Origin: Bacillus aquiflavi
GTDB taxonomy: Bacteria; Bacillota; Bacilli; Bacillales; Cytobacillaceae
Assembly (NCBI RefSeq): GCF_019915265.1
Contig: NZ_CP082780.1
Span: 434,001 to 498,000 of the forward strand
DNA length: 64,000 nucleotides
Direction: 5' to 3'
The number at the start of each line of letters is the position of its first letter. The stretch's first letter is position 1. Below, in pieces: positions 47,441 to 55,688 of this stretch. Below the pieces are notes generated by a model, which made no database searches, was not told the origin of the DNA, and saw nothing but the letters and a program-made list of their open reading frames with translations. A program made the translations under genes and the position numbers.

Positions 47441-47833
47441 TATATGCGTTGTTTGAATTCGGGCTTACATTGTATCATTCAAAATAAGGATCAATTAATT
47501 GAGCAACTTAGTTTATTAACACCAGAGAAGATTGTTAGTATATTTGGAACTGGCTATGATGAAGTGTCTAGTATGATGGGGAACGAAAAAATGTGGCGTT
47601 ATGATCTATGTGTAAATAATGAGTACGAATATAACGATGAATACGATGTTGTTGATCTTGAAGCATTAAAAAATAATCAAGTACAATACATTTTTTTTTT
47701 CACTTTTACAAATGATGGGCATTCATTGTCACGGATTAGTCTTTATTATAAAGATGAAAGTGGTAATATTCATGAATATACAATATTCCCTGATGGAACG
47801 AGTGAAGATTCTGTTATTGAACATTTAATATAA
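47441..47833 (+). pseudogene. 3' part of the exported-protein gene split by IS66
   Basis: Continues in the frame of the 44972 fragment: MRCLNSGLHCIIQNKDQLIE, LTPEKIVSIFGTGYDEVSSM, VQYIFFFTFTNDGHSLSRIS, ending SVIEHLI at TAA. The LTPEKIVSIFG-type helix recalls small BamE/SmpA-like lipoproteins, a weak inference. Joined at ATATGCG the two parts make about 172 residues. Confidence 0.6.
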
Positions 47834-47861
47834 AGGAGAAGCTATGATGATAACTTCTCCC

Positions 47862-47928
47862 CAGATTGTTGCTTAACGTTATCTCAGGCTCCGCCTCTGC
47901 TAGCACTTCGACTGACAAGCCTTTGCAG
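47862..47928 (-). repeat. Dispersed element, worn copy G
   Basis: CAGATTGTTG at one edge and TTCGACTGACAAGCCTTTGC at the other. The middle is GC-richer and diverged. Confidence 0.45.
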
Positions 47929-47936
47929 CTAGCATT

Positions 47937-49097
47937 TTAGCTTGGCTGTACCTTTCTTCTAATAGATTGTACTTTTCCGTAAGTACCGATACGCCAAAAC
48001 CATTCAATCGGCCCAAATTGGTATTTTTCTAACCATCGTTTACTCAAGAATGCTTGTAGTGCATAAATAAACAGAACGATTAACATTAATGACCAAAGAG
48101 GCAACGAAGCTGTTTTTTTTACGAATAATGACAGCATCATAACACCGATGAACGTTTGGGATAAATAGTTTGTAAATGCCATTCGCCCGACATAGCCAAA
48201 AGGCTTTAAAATTTTCTGTCCGATTTCGGATTCTGTTGCTAATAGAATGGTTGTTACATAAAAAATAGCGAGCGTTTTCCCACTAATGGTCATCCAAAAG
48301 AAATTTTTAATTGAAATATAGGATTTATCGCTAAAAAATAACATAATGATCGGAATAAAAAATAAAATCGATAAGCTTAAAGAAATAAGTTGGATTATTT
48401 GAAATTGCTGTTTATATTTAGCTACTTTCCGGAATAAATCTATTTTTCCAACAAACAATCCTAGTAAAAATAAGCTTAAAATTTCCGGAATGGCAATGAT
48501 TAGATTAATCATGTTATCAGTAAAAAAAGAGACAGTCCTCGTTGATACAGCAGCAAGCCAACCCGAAAAATAATTAGCTGTTGCGATTGTTTCTTCTTGT
48601 CCAAATAGCTTGTGATCAGGCATAAACAACGTATAGCTTAGACTAAAATGATAAAGGGCAAACAGGATAATACTCCATATAAAAATCGTGAGCGGTTTTC
48701 GTTTAAAAAATATAAGTAGAAAAAAACCGATAAAGGCATATGTATGTAAAATATCCCCATCCCAAAAAAGACAATAATGGAGAGCTCCAAAAATAAATAA
48801 AATGACCAGGCGGCGAGTAAACAATAGATAAACTTTGTCCCCCCTTGCTTCAGCTCGACTCATAAAAATATAAAATCCAATCCCAAATAAAAAGGAAAAT
48901 ATCGTGTAAAATTTTGTTTGTACAAATAAATCTAGTAGAAAGCGAACTGTTTTATCCGCTCCAGTAAAAGCATGTTCTAAGTTACTGTCTAGCCCAGTCA
49001 TTGCTGGAATGTTCACTAAAAATATTCCGAAAATTGCAAAGCCGCGAATAATGTCGAGAGAGAGAATCCTTTCTTTTCCCAATACAGATTGACTCAT
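47937..49097 (-). CDS. DUF418 family membrane protein
   Basis: A 386-residue protein with about ten hydrophobic segments. The opening ERILSLDIIRGFAIFGIFLVNI and the late GRMAFTNYLSQTFIG...WLEKYQFGPIEWFWR are the usual first and last blocks of DUF418 proteins (YeiB/YxaH). They are related to acyltransferase-3 type membrane proteins; the substrate is unknown. Single gene; an in-frame start at 49097 follows AAGGAGAC. Confidence 0.85.
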   Translation of the reverse strand: MSQSVLGKERILSLDIIRGFAIFGIFLVNIPAMTGLDSNLEHAFTGADKTVRFLLDLFVQTKFYTIFSFLFGIGFYIFMSRAEARGDKVYLLFTRRLVILFIFGALHYCLFWDGDILHTYAFIGFFLLIFFKRKPLTIFIWSIILFALYHFSLSYTLFMPDHKLFGQEETIATANYFSGWLAAVSTRTVSFFTDNMINLIIAIPEILSLFLLGLFVGKIDLFRKVAKYKQQFQIIQLISLSLSILFFIPIIMLFFSDKSYISIKNFFWMTISGKTLAIFYVTTILLATESEIGQKILKPFGYVGRMAFTNYLSQTFIGVMMLSLFVKKTASLPLWSLMLIVLFIYALQAFLSKRWLEKYQFGPIEWFWRIGTYGKVQSIRRKVQPS

Positions 49098-49262
49098 TGT
49101 TTGTCTCCTTACAACTATTTTTGATGGAAGTTTTACTTTATTTTAACAAAAATCTTTCAATAGAGCTTTAAAAAAGAAAAATTTATTTACGTGAAAAAGG
49201 ATTGTGTAAAATAATGTCGAATTAATATTTTAATGCGTTAAAGAAGAAGAGGAGTGATTTCA

Positions 49263-49742
49263 TTGAGTTTTAAAACAGCAGATTTATGTGATGATTTTTC
49301 AAGTGAGTTAAAAGTATGTAGAGCAGAATTTAAGAGTTACGGAAAAAAGAGACGTTTTTTTGGTCCGATCGTAACTGTAAAAGTTTTTGAAGATAATGTG
49401 TTAGTGAAAGAAGCATTACAGACTGTACATAAAGGTTCTGTACTTGTTGTAGATGGAGGCGGTTCAAAAAATTGTGCTCTATTAGGTGATCGCTTAGGTG
49501 ATATTGCCGAAAGCCGAGGTTTAGCAGGTGTTATTATTAATGGCTGTGTTCATGATGCTGCTGAGTTGGCACAATTAAATGTCGGAATTTTAGCGTTAGG
49601 GAGTAATCCATTGAAAAGTAATAAAGCAGGAAAAGGCGAGCGAGATGTGGCTGTAACTTTCGGTTCGATTGAATGGAAGCCTGGAAGTTATGTGTATGCC
49701 GATGAAGATGGTGTAATTGTAGCTGAAAGACCCCTTTTTTAA
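49263..49742 (+). CDS. RraA-like protein (ribonuclease activity regulator / HMG aldolase family)
   Basis: A 159-residue RraA fold: [65 protein letters not shown]. In E. coli RraA inhibits RNase E, but many homologues are 4-hydroxy-4-methyl-2-oxoglutarate aldolases with the Gly-Asp-Arg...Asp pocket, and bacilli lack RNase E, so an aldolase or other role is possible. Start TTG 49263, 9 bases after GGAG; the GTG at 49254 touches that site. Confidence 0.8.
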   Translation: MSFKTADLCDDFSSELKVCRAEFKSYGKKRRFFGPIVTVKVFEDNVLVKEALQTVHKGSVLVVDGGGSKNCALLGDRLGDIAESRGLAGVIINGCVHDAAELAQLNVGILALGSNPLKSNKAGKGERDVAVTFGSIEWKPGSYVYADEDGVIVAERPLF

Positions 49743-49945
49743 CAAGGAAATGTTAAACAGTATTCGTGCGAAATTATAGTCTCGGGTCGCTTTTTTAGTC
49801 TAACGATATGAAACGATAATAGAGGCTCGCTTGCTTCTTCGTTTCGTCTGTTAGAAGGGAAATGAGCCAAAAAATCAACATTAAATAAAAGTTACTAACA
49901 ATGATATCCACATATAAAAGTGGAATATTATCGCTTTATTTAAAG

Positions 49946-50078
49946 TTATCAACATTATCAACAGAAAAACATACACTTATCCACAAGAAAATGATAAGTT
50001 AAAAAAACACTTGTATAACAATTGTTTAATCATCTAATGACTAAAAACTATCCACACAATTCACATCTGTGTGGATAG
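49946..50078. promoter_or_regulatory. DnaA-box cluster
   Basis: TTATCAACA at 49946-49954 and again at 49955-49963, a perfect consensus TTATCCACA at 49977-49985, CTATCCACA at 50048-50056 and its inverse at 50070-50078. The last two also form an 11-bp hairpin. This resembles the DnaA-box clusters scattered in the B. subtilis chromosome that control initiation or DnaA availability. No replication gene is nearby, so oriC itself is unlikely. Confidence 0.6.
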
Positions 50079-50116
50079 TTGAGTTTAGAGACAAACCACC
50101 ATATGAAGCAAATACC

Positions 50117-50192
50117 CGAAAGCCTGCTTGAAAACACGATGCGAAGCAAATAGAACAGTCATTCTTTATCAGTTCGCTGACAACAGTCTGAA
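50117..50192 (+). repeat. Dispersed element, copy H
   Basis: CTTGAAAACACGATGCGAAG, CAAATAGAACAG, TTCGCTGACAACAGTCTG, forward orientation. Confidence 0.65.
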
Positions 50193-50309
50193 ATATTTAC
50201 AGATAGTTTTTTCACATGTTGGACAATTAAGCAAACTTTTCTGTGAAGAAATTGTGAAGAGCGTTGCTGTGTTAATGCGAAAAGATTAATATTAATAGTG
50301 AAGAGAGAA

Positions 50310-50327
50310 AGTGAAATACTTCACAAA
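50310..50327. promoter_or_regulatory. Palindrome of Rex/Fnr type, distal
   Basis: AGTGAAATACTTCACAAA holds GTGAA-N4-TTCAC, the core shared by Rex and Fnr-like sites of Gram-positive bacteria. Confidence 0.4.
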
Positions 50328-50402
50328 GATTTCTCCATTCGCTCTCTTTATAAAGCTGGCCGGCTTTGTGTCCTAAAACGAAGTAAATAGTGTTGTTTTA
50401 AA

Positions 50403-50418
50403 TGTGAAATTCATCACA
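50403..50418. promoter_or_regulatory. Palindrome of Fnr/CRP type, proximal to doxX
   Basis: TGTGAAATTCATCACA is a perfect TGTGA-N6-TCACA, only 25 bases before the DoxX start codon, a place suited to repression or to a site overlapping the transcription start. Confidence 0.45.
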
Positions 50419-50443
50419 ATTTAAAATGAGGGGGCTAGTTAAA

Positions 50444-50962
50444 ATGAGATGGTGGAAAACTCCACAAGCGTCTGTTATTTGGACTGTATTAAGAATTTGG
50501 TTAGGTGTACAATGGTTACAAGCTGGTTGGGGAAAAGTAACAGGAGATTTTGATGCAGGCGGATTTATGCAAGGAGCTATCGCAAAAGCGACTGGTGAAC
50601 ATCCAGCTGTACAGGGTTGGTATGCGGCTTTTCTTGAAAATTTTGCAGTGCCAAATAGCGAGCTGTTTAGTTTCCTAGTGGCATGGGGGGAAGTATTAGT
50701 AGGAATTGGCCTTATTATCGGAGCAGCAACTATTCCAGCTTTAATAGCAGGTGCATTCATGAACCTTAATTTTTTATTGGCAGGAACAGTAAGCACTAAT
50801 CCTATTTTACTTACAGCGGCATTTATTCTAATTTTAACTGGAAGTGGGGCATATTATTGGGGTGTTGACCGATTTGCCATCCCTTATTTAAAAGATCGGT
50901 TTAGAAAAGGAGGCAGAGGATACGGAGGGAATACAGGTGCAAAAGGAGCACATGCCCATTAA
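50444..50962 (+). CDS. DoxX family membrane protein
   Basis: A 172-residue protein with four hydrophobic segments. IWTVLRIWLGVQWLQAGWGKV is the typical first DoxX helix, followed by VAWGEVLVGIGLIIGAATI and AFMNLNFLLAGTVSTNP, and a Gly/Lys/His-rich tail. DoxX proteins are linked to quinol oxidases or redox stress; the activity is not settled. ATG 50444 lies 9 bases after GAGGGGG; the in-frame start at 50426 lies on that site. The palindromes upstream suggest control by oxygen or NADH state. Confidence 0.85.
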   Translation: MRWWKTPQASVIWTVLRIWLGVQWLQAGWGKVTGDFDAGGFMQGAIAKATGEHPAVQGWYAAFLENFAVPNSELFSFLVAWGEVLVGIGLIIGAATIPALIAGAFMNLNFLLAGTVSTNPILLTAAFILILTGSGAYYWGVDRFAIPYLKDRFRKGGRGYGGNTGAKGAHAH

Positions 50963-51020
50963 ATGAAAAAAATCGAATTGTAGACAAAGCTAATATTAAA
51001 ATTTATTTCTTCGTTTGATT

Positions 51021-51072
51021 GAAAACGCTTGACATAGATGTTCATGAGTTTATTTAGGCAACAGTCTTACAT
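51021..51072 (+). repeat. Dispersed element, shortened copy I
   Basis: TTGAAAACGCTTGACATAG, GTTCATGAGTTTATTT and GCAACAGTCTTA. The central GAAGCGAATAGAAC block is missing. Confidence 0.5.
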
Positions 51073-51165
51073 CACTAAATTGATAGTGATGTTTTTTTTT
51101 ATTAAGTATAAAGGGGGGAATGTTTAGAAGTTATATATAATAAATGAAAAGAAGGGGGGGAACAA

Positions 51166-51744
51166 ATGAATATTGTGGATTTTAAGAAAAAGCTTCCAGT
51201 TTTAAATGAAATTATTTTTTTTGATAAAAATCAATACTTGCGTGAAAAATGTTCGAATCCGTTCATTTTAGAACAACTTATAAACGCGGGGGAAACTTTA
51301 TTAGAAGAATTAACAGACAATGAAGAAGATAAATATTTTTTATGTGGAGTGTTAGGTCATTTATATCGAGTGTACGGACAGCCCAAAAAAGCAATCTATT
51401 ATTTAACTCTTTGTCTAAAACAAGCAATAAGAGAAGGAAATATTTCTAAGGAAGTTGTCTCCTTAATTCGTTATGGAGAAGCTTTGAAGTACGATCATAA
51501 ACATAGGGAAGCATTAAAAATATTTAATAAAGCTTTGGATAAATGTAAGGAAAATGCATTACATTCATATGTCGACTTTGCGTTGCAGCATAAGGGCAAA
51601 TGTCTTTTAGAATTAACAAAAATTGATGAGGCAGAAAACTGCTTTTTAGAAGCATTTAAAATAAGGAAATTAAAAGCTAACGGCTCTTTACTTGACTCAA
51701 CTCAACAAGCAATTGATTTCGTGAAAAGTATGAGAGACTCATAG
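51166..51744 (+). CDS. TPR-like repeat protein
   Basis: A 192-residue all-helical cytoplasmic protein. Helix pairs such as LCGVLGHLYRVYGQPKKAIYYL, EALKYDHKHREALKIFNKAL and FALQHKGKCLLELTKIDEAENC match tetratricopeptide spacing (three or four units, about residues 60-175). Probably a protein-binding adaptor, partner unknown. Strong AAGGGGGG ribosome site. Confidence 0.7.
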   Translation: MNIVDFKKKLPVLNEIIFFDKNQYLREKCSNPFILEQLINAGETLLEELTDNEEDKYFLCGVLGHLYRVYGQPKKAIYYLTLCLKQAIREGNISKEVVSLIRYGEALKYDHKHREALKIFNKALDKCKENALHSYVDFALQHKGKCLLELTKIDEAENCFLEAFKIRKLKANGSLLDSTQQAIDFVKSMRDS

Positions 51745-51951
51745 TTGAGCATTACTCACTTTGAAAATATATTAAATAGGACCCATTACTTCTGTAATGA
51801 TGAAAATGTCCTTTTAACTTTTATCATGTTTTTTTAACGACTTTAAATAGACGATTCAATTTAATGAAATCTCCTTTTTTTAGCAAGCCCATTAATGGGG
51901 TTTATATAAAAAAGAAGAGCGTAAACTGCATCACGCCCTTACAATTTCACT

Positions 51952-52134
51952 TTAATCTTTTTTCACACGTTGGTTTGCTGCATTTGCTCGTGCCTGTGCT
52001 TTCAAATCTTCCTGATCCGCAAGTTCACGTGAATACTCTTCGTCTATTCCATCAGCTTTTTTTAATTGTTTAGGTACTTGAGGAAGGGATGCTTTATTTT
52101 TATCTCGTGCCTTTTGTTTATGTGCTCGTCCCAT
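51952..52134 (-). CDS. yfhD: YfhD family small protein
   Basis: Sixty residues opening MGRAHKQKARDKNKASLPQV, the YfhD signature of bacilli, then an acidic/charged helix. Function unknown; probably sporulation-associated. AAAGGAG lies at good distance upstream. Adjacent to recX, as yfhD is in B. subtilis. Confidence 0.88.
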   Translation of the reverse strand: MGRAHKQKARDKNKASLPQVPKQLKKADGIDEEYSRELADQEDLKAQARANAANQRVKKD

Positions 52135-52346
52135 TTATATTTGTACTCCTTTCAATTGAATATTTATGAGTAATAGGTTAACCAAATGTATTAAAATTTA
52201 TTTATTTATATAACCTTGAGCTTAATCAACTAATGTAAAGGGGCGGAGATTTAAGTTTTAGACAATAATATTTTTTAAACATCACATTATGAATCTATCC
52301 ATTCTACTATGCACAATATGTTACATTTAAATGAGAGGTGAGCAGT

Positions 52347-53156
52347 TTGGCGGTCATTACAAAAATCACTAGTCAGCAAAAAAATTCTGAAAGATACAAT
52401 ATATATCTTGATTTTGGTCATGGTGAGCAGGTTGCCTTTAGTGTAGATGCAGACGTTTTAATTAAATTTAATTTAAAAAAAGGTTTAGAAATTGATGATT
52501 TAACGTTATCAGAAATTGAGTATTCGGATGAGATTAGCAAGGCATTGAATCTTTCCGTTAAGTATTTAGCGAGAAGAATGCGTTCAGAACATGAAATAAG
52601 AGCTTATTTACAGACTAAAGATGTAAACAAACCTGTCATTGATGAAGTTGTTCATAAATTGTATGGTTTATCATATTTAAATGATGAAAAGTTCGCGAAA
52701 GCGTATGTCAGAACACAAATGAAAACAACTGATAAAGGACCTTGCATCATATCAAAAGAGTTAAAAGAGAAAGGAGTTTCAGGTCATCATCTTTATTTAG
52801 CTCTAGATGAGTTTACGACAGAGGTTCAAATTGAGAAAGCGACAAAGTTGTATCATAAATTTGTTGAAAAGAATCAACAGCATTCACGAAAACTGCTTTT
52901 ATTAAAAGTTGAGCAAATGTTAATAAGAAAGGGATATAGTTCAGAAGTCATCTCAATCGTAAATGAAGAAGCGATGGCAGAAAGCGAAAGCGAAAAAGAA
53001 TTGGAAGCACTTCGCATTCAAGGGATTAAGTTTCATAAGCGATATTCAACCCTTCCTTCATACGAGTACGAACAAAAAATGAAGCAAGCGTTATTCCGAA
53101 AAGGATTTTCAATCGAACTCATCAATCAATTGTTAAAAGAACTTGGATCAAATTAA
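52347..53156 (+). CDS. recX: Recombination regulator RecX
   Basis: Modulates RecA filaments. The 269-residue protein is built of repeated three-helix units: ALNLSVKYLARRMRSEHEIR, VVHKLYGLSYLNDEKFAKAYVRTQ, GPCIISKELKEKGVS and the C-terminal ALFRKGFSIELINQLLKE. TTG 52347 gives MAVITKITSQQ, the usual RecX start, with GAGGTGAG in front; GTG 52338 overlaps that site. Gene order with yfhH supports the call. Confidence 0.93.
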   Translation: MAVITKITSQQKNSERYNIYLDFGHGEQVAFSVDADVLIKFNLKKGLEIDDLTLSEIEYSDEISKALNLSVKYLARRMRSEHEIRAYLQTKDVNKPVIDEVVHKLYGLSYLNDEKFAKAYVRTQMKTTDKGPCIISKELKEKGVSGHHLYLALDEFTTEVQIEKATKLYHKFVEKNQQHSRKLLLLKVEQMLIRKGYSSEVISIVNEEAMAESESEKELEALRIQGIKFHKRYSTLPSYEYEQKMKQALFRKGFSIELINQLLKELGSN

Positions 53157-53262
53157 GCTTCAATCTCCTTCTTTACAAATGAAAAATAACTTAAGCATAG
53201 TGTTAGTCGAGAAATGTTCAAGTATACTATAATATAATTTATATCGTATTAGGTGGTGCTAC

Positions 53263-53592
53263 ATGATGGAGCAGGACAAGCGTTACAGTATGATGAGTGA
53301 ACATGAACTACACCATGAGATTGCAAAATTAAATGAAAAGGCAAGAAAGGCAGAGCAAATGGGGATGGTAAATGAATTTGCTGTTTTAGAAAGAAAAGTA
53401 ATAATGGCAAAAGCTTATTTAGCTGATCCTAATGATTTTAAAAAAGATGAAATTTACGAAATTGTCGGCGATCCGGGTGTGTATTTTAAAATTAATTATT
53501 TGAACGGTGTTTTTGCTTGGGGCTTTCGTTTAAGTGGTAAACAAGAAGAAGAAGCTTTACCGATTTCTATGTTAAAAGCTTTAAAAAAATAA
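53263..53592 (+). CDS. yfhH: YfhH family protein (DUF1811)
   Basis: A 109-residue protein: helical N-terminus YSMMSEHELHHEIAKLNEKA followed by an SH3-like beta part GDPGVYFKINYLNGVFAWGF, typical of DUF1811/YfhH. Function unknown. Directly downstream of recX as in B. subtilis. Start at ATG 53263 or 53266. Confidence 0.88.
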   Translation: MMEQDKRYSMMSEHELHHEIAKLNEKARKAEQMGMVNEFAVLERKVIMAKAYLADPNDFKKDEIYEIVGDPGVYFKINYLNGVFAWGFRLSGKQEEEALPISMLKALKK

Positions 53593-53641
53593 TTGAAATG
53601 GTTGACGTGATCATTAAGAATATAAGCATATCTCAATAGTT

Positions 53642-53679
53642 AGAGTAAACCAGAGAATAAGAAGTCTCTGGTTTACTCT
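53642..53679. terminator. Bidirectional terminator between yfhH and the YpzG-like gene
   Basis: Perfect 15-bp stem AGAGTAAACCAGAGA with its complement around an 8-base loop. Confidence 0.8.
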
Positions 53680-53684
53680 TAACA

Positions 53685-53843
53685 TTACGAGTTTTTTCTC
53701 GTTTCGTTTTCAAGGATAATTAAACTCTGCGTTTGCTGAGTTTCCCCATTTACTTGAGCTTTTGCATGCTTCGGACTGTACCAAGGGGATTTAAAAGGAT
53801 TTGAATAATGGTTTTGGAAAAACTGATTTTTCATTTTGCCCAT
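53685..53843 (-). CDS. YpzG-like small protein
   Basis: A 52-residue ORF beginning MGKMKNQFFQNHYSNPFKSP, with WYSPKHAKAQVNGETQQTQS, the YpzG-type core (P-K-H-A-x-x-Q-V-N-G-x-T-Q). Function unknown; spore-associated small proteins of this kind are common in bacilli. AGGAGG at 53851-53856 precedes the ATG. Confidence 0.75.
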   Translation of the reverse strand: MGKMKNQFFQNHYSNPFKSPWYSPKHAKAQVNGETQQTQSLIILENETRKNS

Positions 53844-53934
53844 TCAAAAGCCTCCTGATCGTTTAATCATACGTATAGCATGTTCTTCACGAGTAAAATG
53901 AACGAACAAAAATTGTGGAATTCAAGCGTTCTGA

Positions 53935-54102
53935 TTATTTAACAGAATCATTTTCCCTCTGACCTGATGCACGCATTCGCTCCTGGGGATGGGTATTAAT
54001 TGTTCCATCTGCTCGTTTTGATGCAAACTCAGCTTTTGCTCTCGGTTCACCTTCTAATTTATTGTTATGTTGATTTGGGAAGTTGCTGTCTTTGTTTCGC
54101 AT
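53935..54102 (-). CDS. sspK: Small acid-soluble spore protein K
   Basis: A 55-residue protein: [20 protein letters not shown] then [20 protein letters not shown], the SspK signature. Minor SASP made in the forespore. AAGGAGGTCACC directly before ATG 54102 overrules the seven-codon upstream extension. Confidence 0.93.
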   Translation of the reverse strand: MRNKDSNFPNQHNNKLEGEPRAKAEFASKRADGTINTHPQERMRASGQRENDSVK

Positions 54103-54213
54103 GGTGACCTCCTTAACGTACAATGTGAAATTGTACGTATGAATAGTATGATGTTTTATTGGCGTCTATATGTTTTAAATACGAAAGTATTAATTGGAAA
54201 AAAGGTGATGACA

Positions 54214-54483
54214 GTGAATGATTACCAAAATCGACTCACAAGATTATTACTCGAAAAAAATGAGAATATCTCATATGGACAAGCACGGAAATTAGTAAAG
54301 CTTCTTTGGGATGATTTTGAAGAAACATATGAAAGGTCTGGAACTGAAGATCGAGGTGTTGAAGTGACTGAAAGAATTGTTCGGCAATGGATTGAACAAT
54401 ATGGCGACGTATTGCATGAATTTATTTACAACAATCCTAAATATGAGCATTTATTTTACATAGATAAAAGATTTTTGCATTAA
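54214..54483 (+). CDS. yfhJ: YfhJ family protein
   Basis: An 89-residue acidic helical protein: RLTRLLLEKNENISYGQARK, LVKLLWDDFEETYERSG, RIVRQWIEQYGDVLHEF. This agrees with YfhJ, whose role is unknown, and with its place between sspK and yfhP. GTG 54214 is 6 bases after AAAGGTG; ATG 54208 abuts that site. Confidence 0.78.
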   Translation: MNDYQNRLTRLLLEKNENISYGQARKLVKLLWDDFEETYERSGTEDRGVEVTERIVRQWIEQYGDVLHEFIYNNPKYEHLFYIDKRFLH

Positions 54484-54485
54484 AT

Positions 54486-54515
54486 AACCCCCAGAAAATT
54501 TTGGGGGTTACAGTT
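54486..54515. terminator. Terminator between yfhJ and yfhP
   Basis: AACCCCCA / TGGGGGTT with an A/T-rich loop; convergent genes. Confidence 0.8.
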
Positions 54516-54519
54516 TTGT

Positions 54520-55500
54520 TTAACCTGGAATAAATCGAGTTTTTTTCCGAAGCTTCTCTTCGCTAAAAATCCATCCAGTATATGAGACAATAATATTTAA
54601 ATTAAGATCAAGCTGAACGACGGCAACAAAAGGATAATGGCCGTTGCTTCGATATCTTAAATCAATAAACCTAACTTCATAGTACTTATCGTAGCTGTCT
54701 ATTTCCCAACGATAAACGGGGGAAAAGGATAAAAACGCAGACAGATTTTTGTCTTTTTTCGCAGCTTCTAACACTGGTGTGTTGGGCATAGGCACACGAT
54801 TAAATTTATCGTAAATGGTTATGCGATTTTTGTTTGCTCTTCCGACAAAAAAATTTTCGTCACTCATTGCAGCAATCCGCCATTGGTGAAATCGCAATGT
54901 CGGTGCAATAATAATTTCATTTGTAAAAGGAATCATCGCCTTTACTGTACGGTAAACTTTTCGCTGCATTCGAAAGCGAATAATGTAATAAGCAATAAGA
55001 ATCATATAAATAGCGGCAAAAGTATATCCAGGATCAGCTCCGAGAGCCCATAAGATCAATCCCGCTACATGGATAAAGAAGATAAAAGGATCAAATGTAT
55101 TAATTGTTCCTAAAGCAATCCATTTTGATGAAAAAGGCCTTAACGCTTGAGTACCATATGCGTTAAAAATATCAACGAAAACGTGAAGAAACACCGCAGC
55201 AAAGGTCCATAGCCATAAATGCAATAAATTAGCTTCAGGGAAAAATGGATAGACGACAGCAATAATTAAGAGAGGCCATAAAAGTACCGCAGGTATTGAA
55301 TGGGTTACTCCCCGATGATTTCGGATATATGTTGCATTGTTTTTCAATTTTAGCACTGTATCAATATCGGGAATTTGCGATCCGACAATTGTAGCGATTA
55401 GAACACTATTTATAGTTGCTGAGTTTTCTGTAACAGAAGGATCTAGAGTAGCAAGTCCTCCCAGGGCAATTCCCATTACAACATGTGTACCAGTATCCAA
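54520..55500 (-). CDS. yfhP: YfhP, membrane-bound metal-dependent hydrolase family (YdjM/YbcI)
   Basis: A 326-residue protein. The N-terminal half is the YdjM-like domain with DTGTHVVMGIALGGLATLDP, GSQIPDIDTVLKLKNNATYI and RNHRGVTHSIPAVLLWPLL (conserved His/Asp residues) and five or so membrane helices. The C-terminal 120 residues are soluble. In B. subtilis YfhP has been described as a regulator of the neighbouring yfh/ygx genes; I cannot test that here. TTG 55500 lies behind AAAGGAGG; the ORF extends 29 codons upstream without support. Confidence 0.85.
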   Translation of the reverse strand: MDTGTHVVMGIALGGLATLDPSVTENSATINSVLIATIVGSQIPDIDTVLKLKNNATYIRNHRGVTHSIPAVLLWPLLIIAVVYPFFPEANLLHLWLWTFAAVFLHVFVDIFNAYGTQALRPFSSKWIALGTINTFDPFIFFIHVAGLILWALGADPGYTFAAIYMILIAYYIIRFRMQRKVYRTVKAMIPFTNEIIIAPTLRFHQWRIAAMSDENFFVGRANKNRITIYDKFNRVPMPNTPVLEAAKKDKNLSAFLSFSPVYRWEIDSYDKYYEVRFIDLRYRSNGHYPFVAVVQLDLNLNIIVSYTGWIFSEEKLRKKTRFIPG

Positions 55501-55688
55501 AGGGATGCCTCCTTTAATCATGTAAATGATATTAATTATATATTTTAGCATGATAAATTTAAAGATAAAATAACCCATATTTACCATTTATATTAAAAAA
55601 AGGATAATAAAGCGCAAAAATAAAAAAGTAAACTTTAATATTATATTCCCTCTTTTAATAAAAGTATAACATCATGGAGGAATAGAAA

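Larger units (their letters stand above)
49743..50443. other. Long intergenic region with DnaA boxes, a dispersed repeat and palindromes
   Basis: About 700 bases without a gene. It holds the DnaA-box cluster (49946-50078), repeat copy H (50117-50192) and two TGTGA/TCACA-type palindromes (50310-50327, 50403-50418). These are listed separately. Confidence 0.7.

Noticed and set aside
49946..50078. Chromosomal origin oriC
   Set aside because: No dnaA, dnaN, rpmH or gidA-type genes and no clear AT-rich unwinding region beside the boxes; a DnaA-titrating cluster is more likely.
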